Shown here: positions 21,633 to 30,229 of the stretch, piece by piece
How the letters are laid out: the number at the start of each line of letters is the position of its first letter
How positions within the stretch are numbered: position 1 is the stretch's first letter
NCBI GenBank assembly: GCA_030267965.1
Contig: BRYA01000148.1
Coordinates: 16,944-80,943 of the forward strand
From: Triparma columacea
Lineage: Eukaryota; Sar; Bolidophyceae; Parmales; Triparmaceae
DNA: 64,000 bases
Direction: 5' to 3'
Position numbers and translations under genes: made by a program
Notes under the pieces: generated by a model
What the model was told of the DNA's origin: nothing
Databases searched by the model: none
Seen by the model: only the letters and a program-made list of their open reading frames with translations

Positions 21633-22091
21633 TTGGTGTTGTGTGTGTGGTTGTAAGTTTGTTAGGGAAAGATATTGGAGGGTTTGTTGATGAGAAAGTC
21701 GATGGATGGGTTGATGGAGGTTGATTTTAAACGTTTTTGTGCTTTTAAATGGTCAAGATGGGGCAATTAATGAGTGTTAAATGTCTGTATGATCCTATAT
21801 ATATGTGATATTATGCGTTTGTTGTTGAGCTTAGTATAATACTTCTACAGAGCAAAAGAGGCTTTTGCTTCGGTCGGATTTGCTCTCAATTAATTACCAT
21901 TCCGAAGGTAAGGCTTTCCAAGAAGAGTCAAAACACGTCCTATAATACCCGGGTACGTCTTAAGAGATAGAACCTTTTCTCCAACCAAAAACTTATCGGC
22001 ACAAGAGGGAGCGACGGAACGACGATCAGGGGGAAGGGGGTGATTCGGGAATTAGTCTGCATATTTTGGGATTTACAAACGTAACTGAATT
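21633..22091. other. Intergenic, upstream of SET-JmjC and downstream of zinc-finger gene
   Basis: 459 bases without a gene. The part nearest the zinc-finger gene (about 21925-22091) is a copy of a block also found at about 25590-25754; the rest is AT-rich and shows nothing I can name. No ORF or RNA gene was recognised. Confidence 0.5.
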
Positions 22092-23470
22092 TTAGTGCAT
22101 AACGGAGTGATGTCGTTTGAGATTGCCTTTGTGCTTCGCTTTGTAGTCGCAGTCCTCACAGTGGTGCCAGGTCACGTTTTTATTGTGGATGTATACACGA
22201 TGCTTCTTGAGGTTACCTTTATCCTTCGCTTTGTAGTCGCAGTCTTCACAGTGGTGCCAGATCACGTTTTCATTGTGGATAACTGCACGATGCTGCTTGA
22301 GTTTGCCCTTTCGCTTCGCTTTGTAGTCGCAGTCCTCACAGTGGTGCCAGGTCACGTTTTCATTGTGAATACTTGCACGATGCCTGTTGATATTACTTTT
22401 ATGCTTCGCTTTGTAGTCGCAGTCCTCACAGCGGTGCCAGGTCACGTTTTTGTTGTGGATTAATGCGCGATGTTGTTTGAGGGAGCCTTTTTGCTTCGCT
22501 TTGTAGTCGCAGTCCTCACAGTGGTGCCAGGTCACGTTTTCATTGTGGATGGATGCGCGATGGATCTTGAGGTAGCTTTTTTGCTTCGTTTTGTAGTCGC
22601 AGTCCTCACAGTGGTGCCAGATCACGTTTTCATTGTGGACATCTGCACGATGCCTGTTGAGAGAGCCTTTTCGCTTCGCTTTGTAGTCGCAGTCGTCACA
22701 GTGGTGCCAGGTCACGTTTTTGTTGTGGATATCTGAACGATGCTTCTTGAGAGCGCCTTTTTGCTTCGCTTTGTAGTCGCAGTCCTCACAGTGGTGCCAG
22801 GTCACGTTTTTATTGTGGATGTGTGCGCGATGTATCTTGAGGCAATGTTTCCAATTTGTCCTGTAGCTGCATCCACGTTCACTACAAACAAACTTCTTCC
22901 CATCCTTCACACTACCCACAGCTTGCTCTTTGACTTCTGCCTCTTCGTCACTATCCTCATCAATCGAGACTAGATCATCGTCATAGTCGTCGTCCTCCTC
23001 CTCCTCCTCTTCCTCCTCTTCGCTTTTGTTGCTGTTAGAGTCTATCGAACGCAAAATCACTTCCTCCTCTTCACTACCCTCCTCCTTCTTACACACCCCA
23101 CAAAGCAATGAGCCTCCACCCCATTCTTCTTCAAAGCTACTCTCACCCTCAACATCCTCCACCTTGCAACCAGCTTGATCAACCTCACCATAACCGCTGG
23201 GAAGCTCAATTTTCACCCTGCTCCTCTCTTCCTTCGTTGTTGTCTCCCTCATATTCTTCAAGCTCTATTACGGTACCCTCAAGCTCCCTGAAAATGGCCT
23301 TCCAGTGTGTGAGATCTTCGGGGATGTTAGGGGCAAGCACTTGCAGATCCAAAATGGGGAGGTTCGGTAGGAAATCGAGGGAAATCGTTGATGAAATACG
23401 GCCAAAACCGCAAATGTCAAAATCACAGGGTTTTGTGAACGAGTACCCAAGAAAATATCAACAGAGAAAA
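21925..23470. repeat. Segmental duplication, copy A (zinc-finger gene and flanks)
   Basis: This stretch and about 25590-27010 are near-parallel copies in the same orientation. Similarity begins in the 3' flank (CGTCCTA...AAGAGATAGAACC and the GGGGGTGATTCGGG block), runs through the zinc-finger ORF with one finger gained or lost, and continues about 200 bases past the ATG to CACAGGGTTTTGT. The copies flank the membrane gene at 23820-25406. The near-identity of the upstream part suggests recent origin or gene conversion. Confidence 0.85.
22092..23252 (-). CDS. C2H2 zinc-finger protein, nine fingers (copy A)
   Basis: Single exon, 386 residues from the ATG at 23252; the frame is open a little further only to a TTG. 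The N-terminal ~120 residues are acidic (Glu/Asp runs, one CGVCKKEE pair). One degenerate finger, CSERGCSYRTNW, starts the array. Eight tandem fingers follow on a 30-residue period of the form NVTWHHCEDCDYKAK-12-H-4-H, spaced by HN(K/E)N. Fingers differ mainly at the helix positions that contact DNA (KGALKK, KGSLNR, KSYLKI), which is what is expected if base specificity is diverging. Presumably a DNA-binding regulator. It has a paralogue at 25755-26816. Confidence 0.85.
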   Translation of the reverse strand: MRETTTKEERSRVKIELPSGYGEVDQAGCKVEDVEGESSFEEEWGGGSLLCGVCKKEEGSEEEEVILRSIDSNSNKSEEEEEEEEEDDDYDDDLVSIDEDSDEEAEVKEQAVGSVKDGKKFVCSERGCSYRTNWKHCLKIHRAHIHNKNVTWHHCEDCDYKAKQKGALKKHRSDIHNKNVTWHHCDDCDYKAKRKGSLNRHRADVHNENVIWHHCEDCDYKTKQKSYLKIHRASIHNENVTWHHCEDCDYKAKQKGSLKQHRALIHNKNVTWHRCEDCDYKAKHKSNINRHRASIHNENVTWHHCEDCDYKAKRKGKLKQHRAVIHNENVIWHHCEDCDYKAKDKGNLKKHRVYIHNKNVTWHHCEDCDYKAKHKGNLKRHHSVMH

Positions 23471-23819
23471 AGAGCCAGCTCCGAATTTTTTGCCAATTTA
23501 TTTTGCAAGAACAATTCTTTCTCAAAAAAAGTCTAAACACGTCCTACGTCTTAAGTGACAGAACCTTTTCCCAACAGGCTACTTTATCAAAGCAGGAATT
23601 CGGAAGGAAAGTAGACTAAGTCCGAAGAAGAAGTGAGGAATCCCCTTCCTGAGGCAAACAGATAAACCGCTATCTTTTTTTTTTAGTACTTCCCCCCCCC
23701 CTTCCTGGCGTCTTCTATATCTTTCCGATTGAAGTCATCCCCGACAGTCGTACGGCATATAGTTGCGATTTTGAAGAAGCTTTCCATCTTCCTGGGAAGG
23801 TTTTTACAGTTCACTAAAC
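23253..23819. other. Intergenic between zinc-finger copy A and membrane gene
   Basis: 567 bases. The first ~215 are part of the duplicated block and contain, on the minus strand, a second frame with the sequence LPNLPILDLQVLAPNIPED shared by both copies. A third copy of the CGTCCTACGTCTTAAGTGACAG element lies near 23535-23575. The remainder holds a T-run and a C-run near 23672-23702 and no gene I can support. Confidence 0.5.
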
Positions 23820-25406
23820 ATGACCTCCACGAAGGTTGCTCCACTTCCCGCCCAGTCTCCTCAAGTTTCCTCCCCCCGATCTGAGGAGACGCCAGTCGTC
23901 GAGAATGAGCTTGATAGAGAGCGGGAGGATGACGATAGCGAAGGTCGCGTTGGAGATGAGGAGAACATGGAGAATGGCAAAGTTGAGGAGGAAGTTGCGA
24001 AGGCTGAGGATGGCAAGGAGGTGGATGACAACAAGGGAGGACCTCCTCCTCGACGGGGCAGCATCCTGGACTCTGTCCGTCGGGCATCTATCGATGCCGC
24101 GCTCGAAGTCGGGGCGCAACTTGGTGCCATCAGACCAGACACAGATGGTGTTAAGGAAGAAAAGCCCCAAACTAGCATCACCGTCATTGATAATCCGATA
24201 TCTTTTTGGCGCCACACGCTCACCTCGAACGTGCAGGGACTGGCGAGCGCGTTGCCGTCGTGCTTTCTCATCCTTTTAATGAAATTCGTGAATTACAACC
24301 TTGTCAAGTTTGGAGGGTTCTTTGGTGACATGCACGTGGTGAGGTGCTTCGGGTGTCTCCTTTACGTGGATGCTATGATTTCGGTGGCAAGATGGGAAAG
24401 GGCGTTCACCAAACTGATGCTTCTTTGCAAAGTCCCTGGGCAAATCACATTCATGGTCGCAGTAAGCAGCGCCTTCGAGTGGAAGCTGGGGCCTTGGACG
24501 TTTGTCGTAGCGACGCTTGCATTTTCTTTCGGGGAGATGTGTACTTATATCATTGACATGCAGGAACAGCCTCGTCCTCCAGTGACCAAGTACATGGTCA
24601 AATGCCTCGTCCTCGGTTTTGTCGTACATGGGATCATCGTGTTCGTGATAAGCGCATTGGTAGTCCCCACAAAGTACCTTGCAGAGTGGGAGAACGATAT
24701 GGTGACAATGCTCGTGACTGGTATAGTCTTTCCGGTCATCATATTTCTCGTCAGAAAGGTATATGTCAGCTTCCTTCCAAAATTTGTCGCTGAAAAGGAA
24801 GGATGGTCGGATGAAAAGAAAGTAGAGTTCTTAACCACACTCCTTTCGGTCGGTTCTCTCGGGATCCTCCTCACGCCCTCCGTCCTGCTCTACTTCAATG
24901 CCAGTGTAAAGTATGCACTATTTTCGGCTTTGTGTCAAGTGTTCACTGAGGTGGGAGGCAAGGTTTGGACGGTATGGGCGACGAAAAAATTCGCTCGTTT
25001 CTCAGCCAGAATCAATCATGACATTGCAAATGAGAAGGACGACGACATTGGTTGGGCTGAACTGCTTCGACGGGCATTGGCCCTTCTTGCAATTCGCTAC
25101 CACTCTGAAATTGTCGCCGAGAAGGGTTGCATAATCACAGCGTGTGAAATCGCTTTCCTCTACTTCCGCGATCAAGTCGGCACCTCTAGCACCGATCTTA
25201 TTATAATCGGCTTTGTCTTCTACGTTTTCGAAATGATCACCGATTGCATCTTCGTATGGGTGATGCACAACATGCTTGACGTTCCCATACTTTCCGCCGT
25301 CCCCCATTTCAAATTTCTGTCTACGTCGAATCTGCGAGCGCAAGCAGTTTTATCCCTAACATTCGTGGCAATGTCCAACTGCATCGCGATGGCATCTAGC
25401 GTGTAA
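23820..25406 (+). CDS. Polytopic membrane protein, unknown family
   Basis: Single exon, 528 residues, ATG at 23820. The N-terminal ~125 residues are acidic and disordered and contain RRGSILDSVRRASIDAA, two RRxS kinase-type sites. From about residue 135 there are around ten hydrophobic segments (for example SALPSCFLILLMKFV, CLVLGFVVHGIIVFVISALVV, TDLIIIGFVFYVF) with charged loops; one loop (IAEKDDDIGW-like region, about 395-430) is probably cytosolic. I find no motif of a known transporter or channel. It lies between the two copies of the duplicated zinc-finger gene and lacks introns. The C terminus is short and uncharged. Confidence 0.75.
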   Translation: MTSTKVAPLPAQSPQVSSPRSEETPVVENELDREREDDDSEGRVGDEENMENGKVEEEVAKAEDGKEVDDNKGGPPPRRGSILDSVRRASIDAALEVGAQLGAIRPDTDGVKEEKPQTSITVIDNPISFWRHTLTSNVQGLASALPSCFLILLMKFVNYNLVKFGGFFGDMHVVRCFGCLLYVDAMISVARWERAFTKLMLLCKVPGQITFMVAVSSAFEWKLGPWTFVVATLAFSFGEMCTYIIDMQEQPRPPVTKYMVKCLVLGFVVHGIIVFVISALVVPTKYLAEWENDMVTMLVTGIVFPVIIFLVRKVYVSFLPKFVAEKEGWSDEKKVEFLTTLLSVGSLGILLTPSVLLYFNASVKYALFSALCQVFTEVGGKVWTVWATKKFARFSARINHDIANEKDDDIGWAELLRRALALLAIRYHSEIVAEKGCIITACEIAFLYFRDQVGTSSTDLIIIGFVFYVFEMITDCIFVWVMHNMLDVPILSAVPHFKFLSTSNLRAQAVLSLTFVAMSNCIAMASSV

Positions 25407-25754
25407 TTGTGAGAAATAAACAAACAAACGACATTGCATACAAATCAAGGGGGGCTTCGTTTCAAAACTAAAAATACGCACGTACGCTGGGGCCATGACA
25501 CGTACGCTGGGGCTATGACACGTACGCTGGGGCCATGACCATACCTAAAAACGCAAAGCTCGGAAAAAGCCCTGTATTGGCTTTCTGAGAAAAAAAATCA
25601 AAAAGCGTCCTACGTCCTACGTCTAAGTGACAGAACCTTTTTCCAACCAAAAACTTATTGAGACAAGAGGGAGTGACGCGGAACGACGATCAGGGGAAGG
25701 GGGTGATTCGGGGATTATCTGCACATTTTTGGATTTACAAACGTAACTGAATTT
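25407..25754. other. Intergenic with short tandem repeat and duplicated block
   Basis: 348 bases between the membrane gene and zinc-finger copy B. It contains three tandem 20-base units (25481-25540) and, from about 25590, the 3' part of the duplicated segment. No gene seen. Confidence 0.6.
25481..25540 (+). repeat. Three tandem 20-bp units
   Basis: CGTACGCTGGGGCCATGACA occurs three times head to tail with one internal difference (GGCTATG in the second unit) and a changed final base in the third. Confidence 0.95.
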
Positions 25755-27010
25755 TTAGTGCAGTGAGGCGCGATGTCGTTTGAGATGTGCATTTTGCTTC
25801 GCTTTGTAGTCGCAGTCCTCACAGTGGTGCCAGGTCACGTTTTCATTGTGGATTAATGCGCGATGCTGCTTGAGTTTGCCTTTTTGCTTCGTTTTGTAGT
25901 CGCAGTCCTCACAGTGGTGCCAGGTCACGTTTTCGTTGTGGATATCTGCGCGATGCTTCTTGAGGTGGCTTTTTTGCTTCGTTTTGTAGTCGCAGTCCTT
26001 ACAGTGGTGCCAGGTCATGTTTTCGTTGTGGATCAATGCGCGATGCCTCTTGAGATTGCCTTTGTGCTTCGCTTTGTAGTCGCAGTCCTCACAGTGGTGC
26101 CAGGTCACGTTTTCATTGTGGATTAATGCGCGATGCACCTTGAGTTCGCCTTTTCGCTTCGCTTTGTAGTCACAGTCCTCACAGCGGTGCCAGGTCACGT
26201 TTTTGTTGTGGACGGATGCGCGATGTCGTATGAGATGTGCATTTTGCTTCGCTTTGTAGTCACAGTCCTCACAGTGGTGCCAGATCACGTTTTTGTTGTG
26301 GATGGATGCGTTATGCAGCTTGAGATGACATTTTTGCTTCGCTTTGTAGTCGCAGTCCTCACAGTGGTGCCAGGTCACGTTTTCATTGTGAATACTTGCA
26401 CGATGCTGCTTGAAGCAAAATTTCCAGTTTGTCCTGTAGCTGCACCCAGGTTCACTACAAACGAACTTCTTCCCATCCTTCATACTACCCACAGCTTGCT
26501 CTTCGACTTCTGCCTCTTCGTCACTATCCTCATAGATCGAGACTACATCCTCGTCCTCCTCCTCTTCTCTGTCGTCGCTGTTAGGGTTTATCAAACACAA
26601 ATCCACTTCCTCCTCTTCACTACCCTCCTCCTCCTTACAAACTCCACAAAGCAACGCTGCTCCTCTCCCCCCTCCCCCACCAACGTCCTCATCTTCCACT
26701 TCTTTCTCACCCTCAACTTCCTCCACCTTGCAACCAGCTTGATCAACCTCACCATAACCTCTGGGAAGCTCTATTTTCACCCTGCTCCTCTCCTCCTTCG
26801 TTATTGTCTCCCCCATATTCTTCAAGTTCTATTACGGTACCCTCAAGCTCCCTGAAAATGGCCTTCCAGTGAGTGAGATCTTCGGGGATGTTAGGGGCAA
26901 GCACTTGCAGATCCAAAATGGGGAGGTTCGGTAGGAAATCGAGGGAAATCGTTAATGAAATACGGGAACACCCGCAGATGTCAAAATCACAGGGTTTTGT
27001 ACACGATAAC
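25590..27010. repeat. Segmental duplication, copy B (zinc-finger gene and flanks)
   Basis: Second copy of the block described at 21925-23470, in the same orientation. Here the array has one finger fewer than copy A and the upstream flank diverges after CACAGGGTTTTGTACACG. Confidence 0.85.
25755..26816 (-). CDS. C2H2 zinc-finger protein, eight fingers (copy B)
   Basis: Single exon, 353 residues from the ATG at 26816. Same plan as copy A: an acidic N terminus (KEVEDEDVGGGGGRG, CGVCKEEE), one CSEPGCSYRTNW finger, then seven tandem WHHCEDCDYKAK-type fingers. Helix residues differ from copy A (KCHLKL, NAHLIR, KGELKV, KSHLKK), so the copies probably bind different DNA sequences if they bind DNA. 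The linker and knuckle sequences are nearly constant, which suggests exchange between fingers by unequal crossing-over or conversion. Confidence 0.85.
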   Translation of the reverse strand: MGETITKEERSRVKIELPRGYGEVDQAGCKVEEVEGEKEVEDEDVGGGGGRGAALLCGVCKEEEGSEEEEVDLCLINPNSDDREEEEDEDVVSIYEDSDEEAEVEEQAVGSMKDGKKFVCSEPGCSYRTNWKFCFKQHRASIHNENVTWHHCEDCDYKAKQKCHLKLHNASIHNKNVIWHHCEDCDYKAKQNAHLIRHRASVHNKNVTWHRCEDCDYKAKRKGELKVHRALIHNENVTWHHCEDCDYKAKHKGNLKRHRALIHNENMTWHHCKDCDYKTKQKSHLKKHRADIHNENVTWHHCEDCDYKTKQKGKLKQHRALIHNENVTWHHCEDCDYKAKQNAHLKRHRASLH

Positions 27011-27125
27011 CCAAGAAATTCTACAGGGCACTTTTCTCTTTTGTCTCCCTCATTTCTGAACACATACACACACACTCTCTCTCTCTCTACACACACACGC
27101 ACACAATCTTCATCTCAAAATCATA
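26817..27125. other. Upstream region of zinc-finger copy B and plastid protein
   Basis: 309 bases shared by two divergent genes. About 190 are part of the duplicated block. From about 27060 to 27110 there is a CA/CT microsatellite (ACACATACACACACACTC...). No gene. Confidence 0.6.
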
Positions 27126-27989
27126 ATGAGAACATTAGTCATTGTAAACCTACAGCAAGCTGTAACCCTTGCATTATTCATCCTATTTGCGACTACCAGA
27201 ATCAGCGATGCTTTCTCTCCTGCTTTCACTCCTGCTTTCACTCACCACACACGACCTTTGCATATAAACCATGTTGGAAAACATGTTGGAAAGCATGTTG
27301 GAAAACATGTTGGCGACACTACCTTTCAGGGTACACTTACTCAAATGAGCATTCATGGTCCAATTCACCTCGAAGATTTCACCTCTCTTGACAGAGTAAA
27401 GCTAAGAATCGACGGCTTCGGTACCTACGCAGTGGTTTCCGCCTTGATCCTCAACGCCTGTCTCCGTGTCTTCACATCCACCACCACAACCACAGTAACC
27501 AAGATATCCCCCGACGGTACCAAGGTCCTAACCACTCCCCTTTCCTCCACCCTCTTCCTCTCCACCACTGCCCTGACGTTCCTACAAGCCCTCCACTCCA
27601 CCATAGTCTTCACCCTAATCCCCATCTACGCAAAGACGTGCCTAGGCCTGGGTCTCGACTTGGCCCTAACGAAGTTCCTGAAAGCCACTTCCCTGCACAG
27701 GAAGATTGGGTTCAACTGCTTCGTGGGCTCCATCTCAACGTTCCTGCTTTCGTTCTCATCAGCGTTCTATATTAAGGTCGTCCACCTTCCCATGGCCGAG
27801 GCTTCGCGGGCAGAGGAGGTCCAAGAGGTCAGGGATGAGGTCGCCCGAGGCCGCCGCCATGAGATCAGAACATCAAGGGGTGGCAGAGCCCTGGTAGTTA
27901 TGACGGCCCTCGGGGGTCTGTCTCTTCTGCTAGCTTGGAGAGACATTATGTGCAAGGCCCAGTCTATCATATTCTCGCCCATTTTGTAG
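27126..27989 (+). CDS. Predicted plastid-targeted membrane protein
   Basis: Single exon, 287 residues. It begins with a signal peptide ending ISDA|FSPAFTPAF, the Phe-after-cleavage pattern of bipartite plastid presequences in diatoms and relatives. A small tandem peptide repeat follows, (K/N)HVG four times, encoded by 12-base repeats. There are about five membrane segments in the rest (AVVSALILNACLRVF, LFLSTTALTFLQALHS, FVGSISTFLLSFSSAFYI, ALVVMTALGGLSLLLAW). A charged region (AEEVQEVRDEVARGRRHE) lies before the last span. I do not recognise the family; a plastid-envelope or thylakoid location is inferred from the presequence only. Confidence 0.7.
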   Translation: MRTLVIVNLQQAVTLALFILFATTRISDAFSPAFTPAFTHHTRPLHINHVGKHVGKHVGKHVGDTTFQGTLTQMSIHGPIHLEDFTSLDRVKLRIDGFGTYAVVSALILNACLRVFTSTTTTTVTKISPDGTKVLTTPLSSTLFLSTTALTFLQALHSTIVFTLIPIYAKTCLGLGLDLALTKFLKATSLHRKIGFNCFVGSISTFLLSFSSAFYIKVVHLPMAEASRAEEVQEVRDEVARGRRHEIRTSRGGRALVVMTALGGLSLLLAWRDIMCKAQSIIFSPIL

Positions 27990-28194
27990 TTTTGAATTAT
28001 AGTACATCTATATCACACAGCCCCAAAGGGACATGGAGTAAGTTAGATAACGATATCTAATTTACAATTAAACACCGACCGCATTCGTCCCCATCCCCTC
28101 TCCCCCCCTGATTTGGCCTTTTTTTGGCACACTTTTGCAGCCTTTTCCCAAATTCCAAATTAAGCTGTTTGGCGACGAATTAGGGAATTTCAAC

Positions 28195-29835
28195 ATGCTA
28201 GATTCAACAACGAAGCAAATACGCGAGGCATTAGTTACAAATTGCGTTGGATTATCCCCCTTAACAACATTACTTCATGTCCTCCTCCCTCCTATCATTG
28301 GTTTATGTTTCTATTATGCTCTAATACCACGCGTAAATGCCATATTTGCTAAACATTCGGGGAGATACTCTGCTAAACGTGAGGATAAAACTGCTAAAAA
28401 CAAAGATAAGCTCAATATGGGCGATAAAAATGACAACAAGAACAACAAGAACAACAATCAACGCATAATACCAATTGTTCACGCCATTGTTGAGTTTCTA
28501 TGCATATGGATTACTGTACTAATATCACAAGTCCCCCTCCTATACGCCTACAACCTATACAATCACAACAACAACAACGACAACAACAACAATTCACTGC
28601 CTTCTACAACCCCAAGCACCACCTTTGACTTCAACTACCTCACGAACTACATAACTAACTACATATCTCCTCCAACTCCTCCAACGCCCTCTCACATCTC
28701 TCCTTACCTTACCCTTCTTACCCAAACAACCCCCATAACCATCCTGTTAACCACTCTCCTTCCCCTCCTCCTCCTCCTCCTCCCCTCCTCCTCCGAAACA
28801 AAATCACCCTCCTCAAAGTGTAAATCCCCTCAAATAACCCTCCTCCGTTCCTACCTCCTCTTAATGACCTTCACCTCAATCCTAGCCGTAGATATCCCGA
28901 GTCTCTACCCTCGAGGTTTTGTAAAAACCGAGTTATCAGGTTACTCATTAATGGACCTCGGTACAGGCGCAAGTTTATGGTCCGCCGGTTTAGTATCTAA
29001 ATTATCTCTCCCCCCCCCATCCCCCTCCTCTCCCTCAACCTCTCGTTCATCACCCCTAAAATCTAACCTTAAAAAAGTCCTCCCCCTCCTAATAGTAGGA
29101 CTCCTTCGTTCCGTGGTCTTATCATTTATCGGTTACCAGTCACACGTAACCGAGTACGGAACAACCTGGAATTTCTTCTTCACTTACGCCTCCTGCATAA
29201 TACTCGGTAACCTCTGTCCCCACCTTTTCGGTTTACAAAACTACACCATATTACTGCTAACGGTTACCGGTGTTTACAACCATGGTCTAAGGTCTAACCT
29301 TGGTGTCTGGTTAATAAACGCTGGTAGGGATGGGTTTATCGAGTGTAATAGGGAGGGTATACTCGGCGTGTTAGGTTACGCTTTAATCTACCATTTCGGT
29401 TTGCTTTACGGTAAAATCATTAGACCGGGGGGGAGCGGAAGGTTTGGGAGAATATTGGTGGGGGGGGTTACGTGGGTTGTGTGGGCGGGGATGGAGATGT
29501 TTGGGATTAGAGCTAGCAGGAGGGAGGTTAACTTTACGTACGTACTCTGGGTTCAGGGGGTATGCACAACGCTCCTTCAAGCGCTGGAGGTTGTAGTGGG
29601 GGAGGGAGGAGGGGAGATGGTACCGGAAGGGATGGAGGGGGCGAACAGGAAGGGGATGGTTGTATTCATGGCGGCGAACTTAGGGACGGGGGCGGTTAAC
29701 CTTATCTGTCAAACGGAGAGGATGGACAAGGGGGAGGGGATGATGGTTATGGCCATGTATCTAGCAGCGATATTCGGAATTTCAAGGTACGGGGTAGGAG
29801 GGGGGGAGGAGGGAGGAGGTGTCAAGGTCGATTAG
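28195..29835 (+). CDS. PIGW: GPI-inositol acyltransferase (PIG-W / GWT1)
   Basis: Single exon, 546 residues from the ATG at 28195. PIG-W adds an acyl chain to the inositol of glucosaminyl-PI in the ER, an early step of GPI-anchor synthesis. Conserved blocks are FVKTELSGYSLMDLGTGASLW, IGYQSHVTEYGTTWNFFFT, LLTVTGVYNHGL, LINAGRDGFIECNREGILGVLGY (the catalytic region of the family) and VFMAANLGTGAVNLIC. About 11-13 membrane spans. Two Asn-rich hydrophilic loops (KNNKNNNQ and NHNNNNDNNNN) are insertions typical of low-complexity drift. An in-frame stretch upstream of the ATG follows a CTTTTGCAG that could be a splice acceptor, so a 5' non-coding or short coding exon is possible. Codon use is more AT-rich in the first third. 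Confidence 0.9.
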   Translation: MLDSTTKQIREALVTNCVGLSPLTTLLHVLLPPIIGLCFYYALIPRVNAIFAKHSGRYSAKREDKTAKNKDKLNMGDKNDNKNNKNNNQRIIPIVHAIVEFLCIWITVLISQVPLLYAYNLYNHNNNNDNNNNSLPSTTPSTTFDFNYLTNYITNYISPPTPPTPSHISPYLTLLTQTTPITILLTTLLPLLLLLLPSSSETKSPSSKCKSPQITLLRSYLLLMTFTSILAVDIPSLYPRGFVKTELSGYSLMDLGTGASLWSAGLVSKLSLPPPSPSSPSTSRSSPLKSNLKKVLPLLIVGLLRSVVLSFIGYQSHVTEYGTTWNFFFTYASCIILGNLCPHLFGLQNYTILLLTVTGVYNHGLRSNLGVWLINAGRDGFIECNREGILGVLGYALIYHFGLLYGKIIRPGGSGRFGRILVGGVTWVVWAGMEMFGIRASRREVNFTYVLWVQGVCTTLLQALEVVVGEGGGEMVPEGMEGANRKGMVVFMAANLGTGAVNLICQTERMDKGEGMMVMAMYLAAIFGISRYGVGGGEEGGGVKVD

Positions 29836-30229
29836 GCAGGATAGGAAGTGGAGGGGGGGGGTTCGGCGGAGTGTGATAATGCCGGGAGTAAGACTTAGCG
29901 CGCATTGTATATTTGCCAAACGAAAACAAAACAACGACAACGCTTGCTATGTCATCTTCTTTGGGATCCAACCCTATTCTCTCCTGTCGAAAAACACTGT
30001 TTTCAGACTACCTTGGTTGCATTTAGGTTGGGTGTAATCAGGTCGCAAACGTTGAGTTTGAGCTGTGGCATATGTAACAGAGCCGTGCAATAGTGAGGTC
30101 GTGTTCATAATAAAATACTTTTCACGGTTTCAGGTTCCGCACAGTATGTACACAGTCATTTTGGCTTACTTGGTATGACGCCCAACGTGAAATTAAGCGC
30201 AGTCCCTTCTTATCTCCACATCGCCATAA
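29836..30229. other. Convergent intergenic region
   Basis: 394 bases between the 3' ends of PIGW and the receptor-START gene. I see no gene, repeat or RNA; AATAAAATAC at about 30107 may be a polyadenylation signal. Confidence 0.4.

Noticed and set aside
22095..22973. Several plus-strand ORFs across the zinc-finger arrays (also 25863-26855)
   Set aside because: They are the antisense of repeated fingers; the repeats lack stops on both strands. Cys/His spacing is perfect only on the minus strand.
26749..27102. Minus-strand 117-residue ORF as a gene of its own
   Set aside because: It starts at GTG in a microsatellite; only its middle part is shared with copy A. Kept as a finding about a possible exon, not as a gene.
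28135..28194. N-terminal extension of PIGW
   Set aside because: The frame opens with TTG just before a CAG acceptor-like site; family N termini fit the ATG at 28195.
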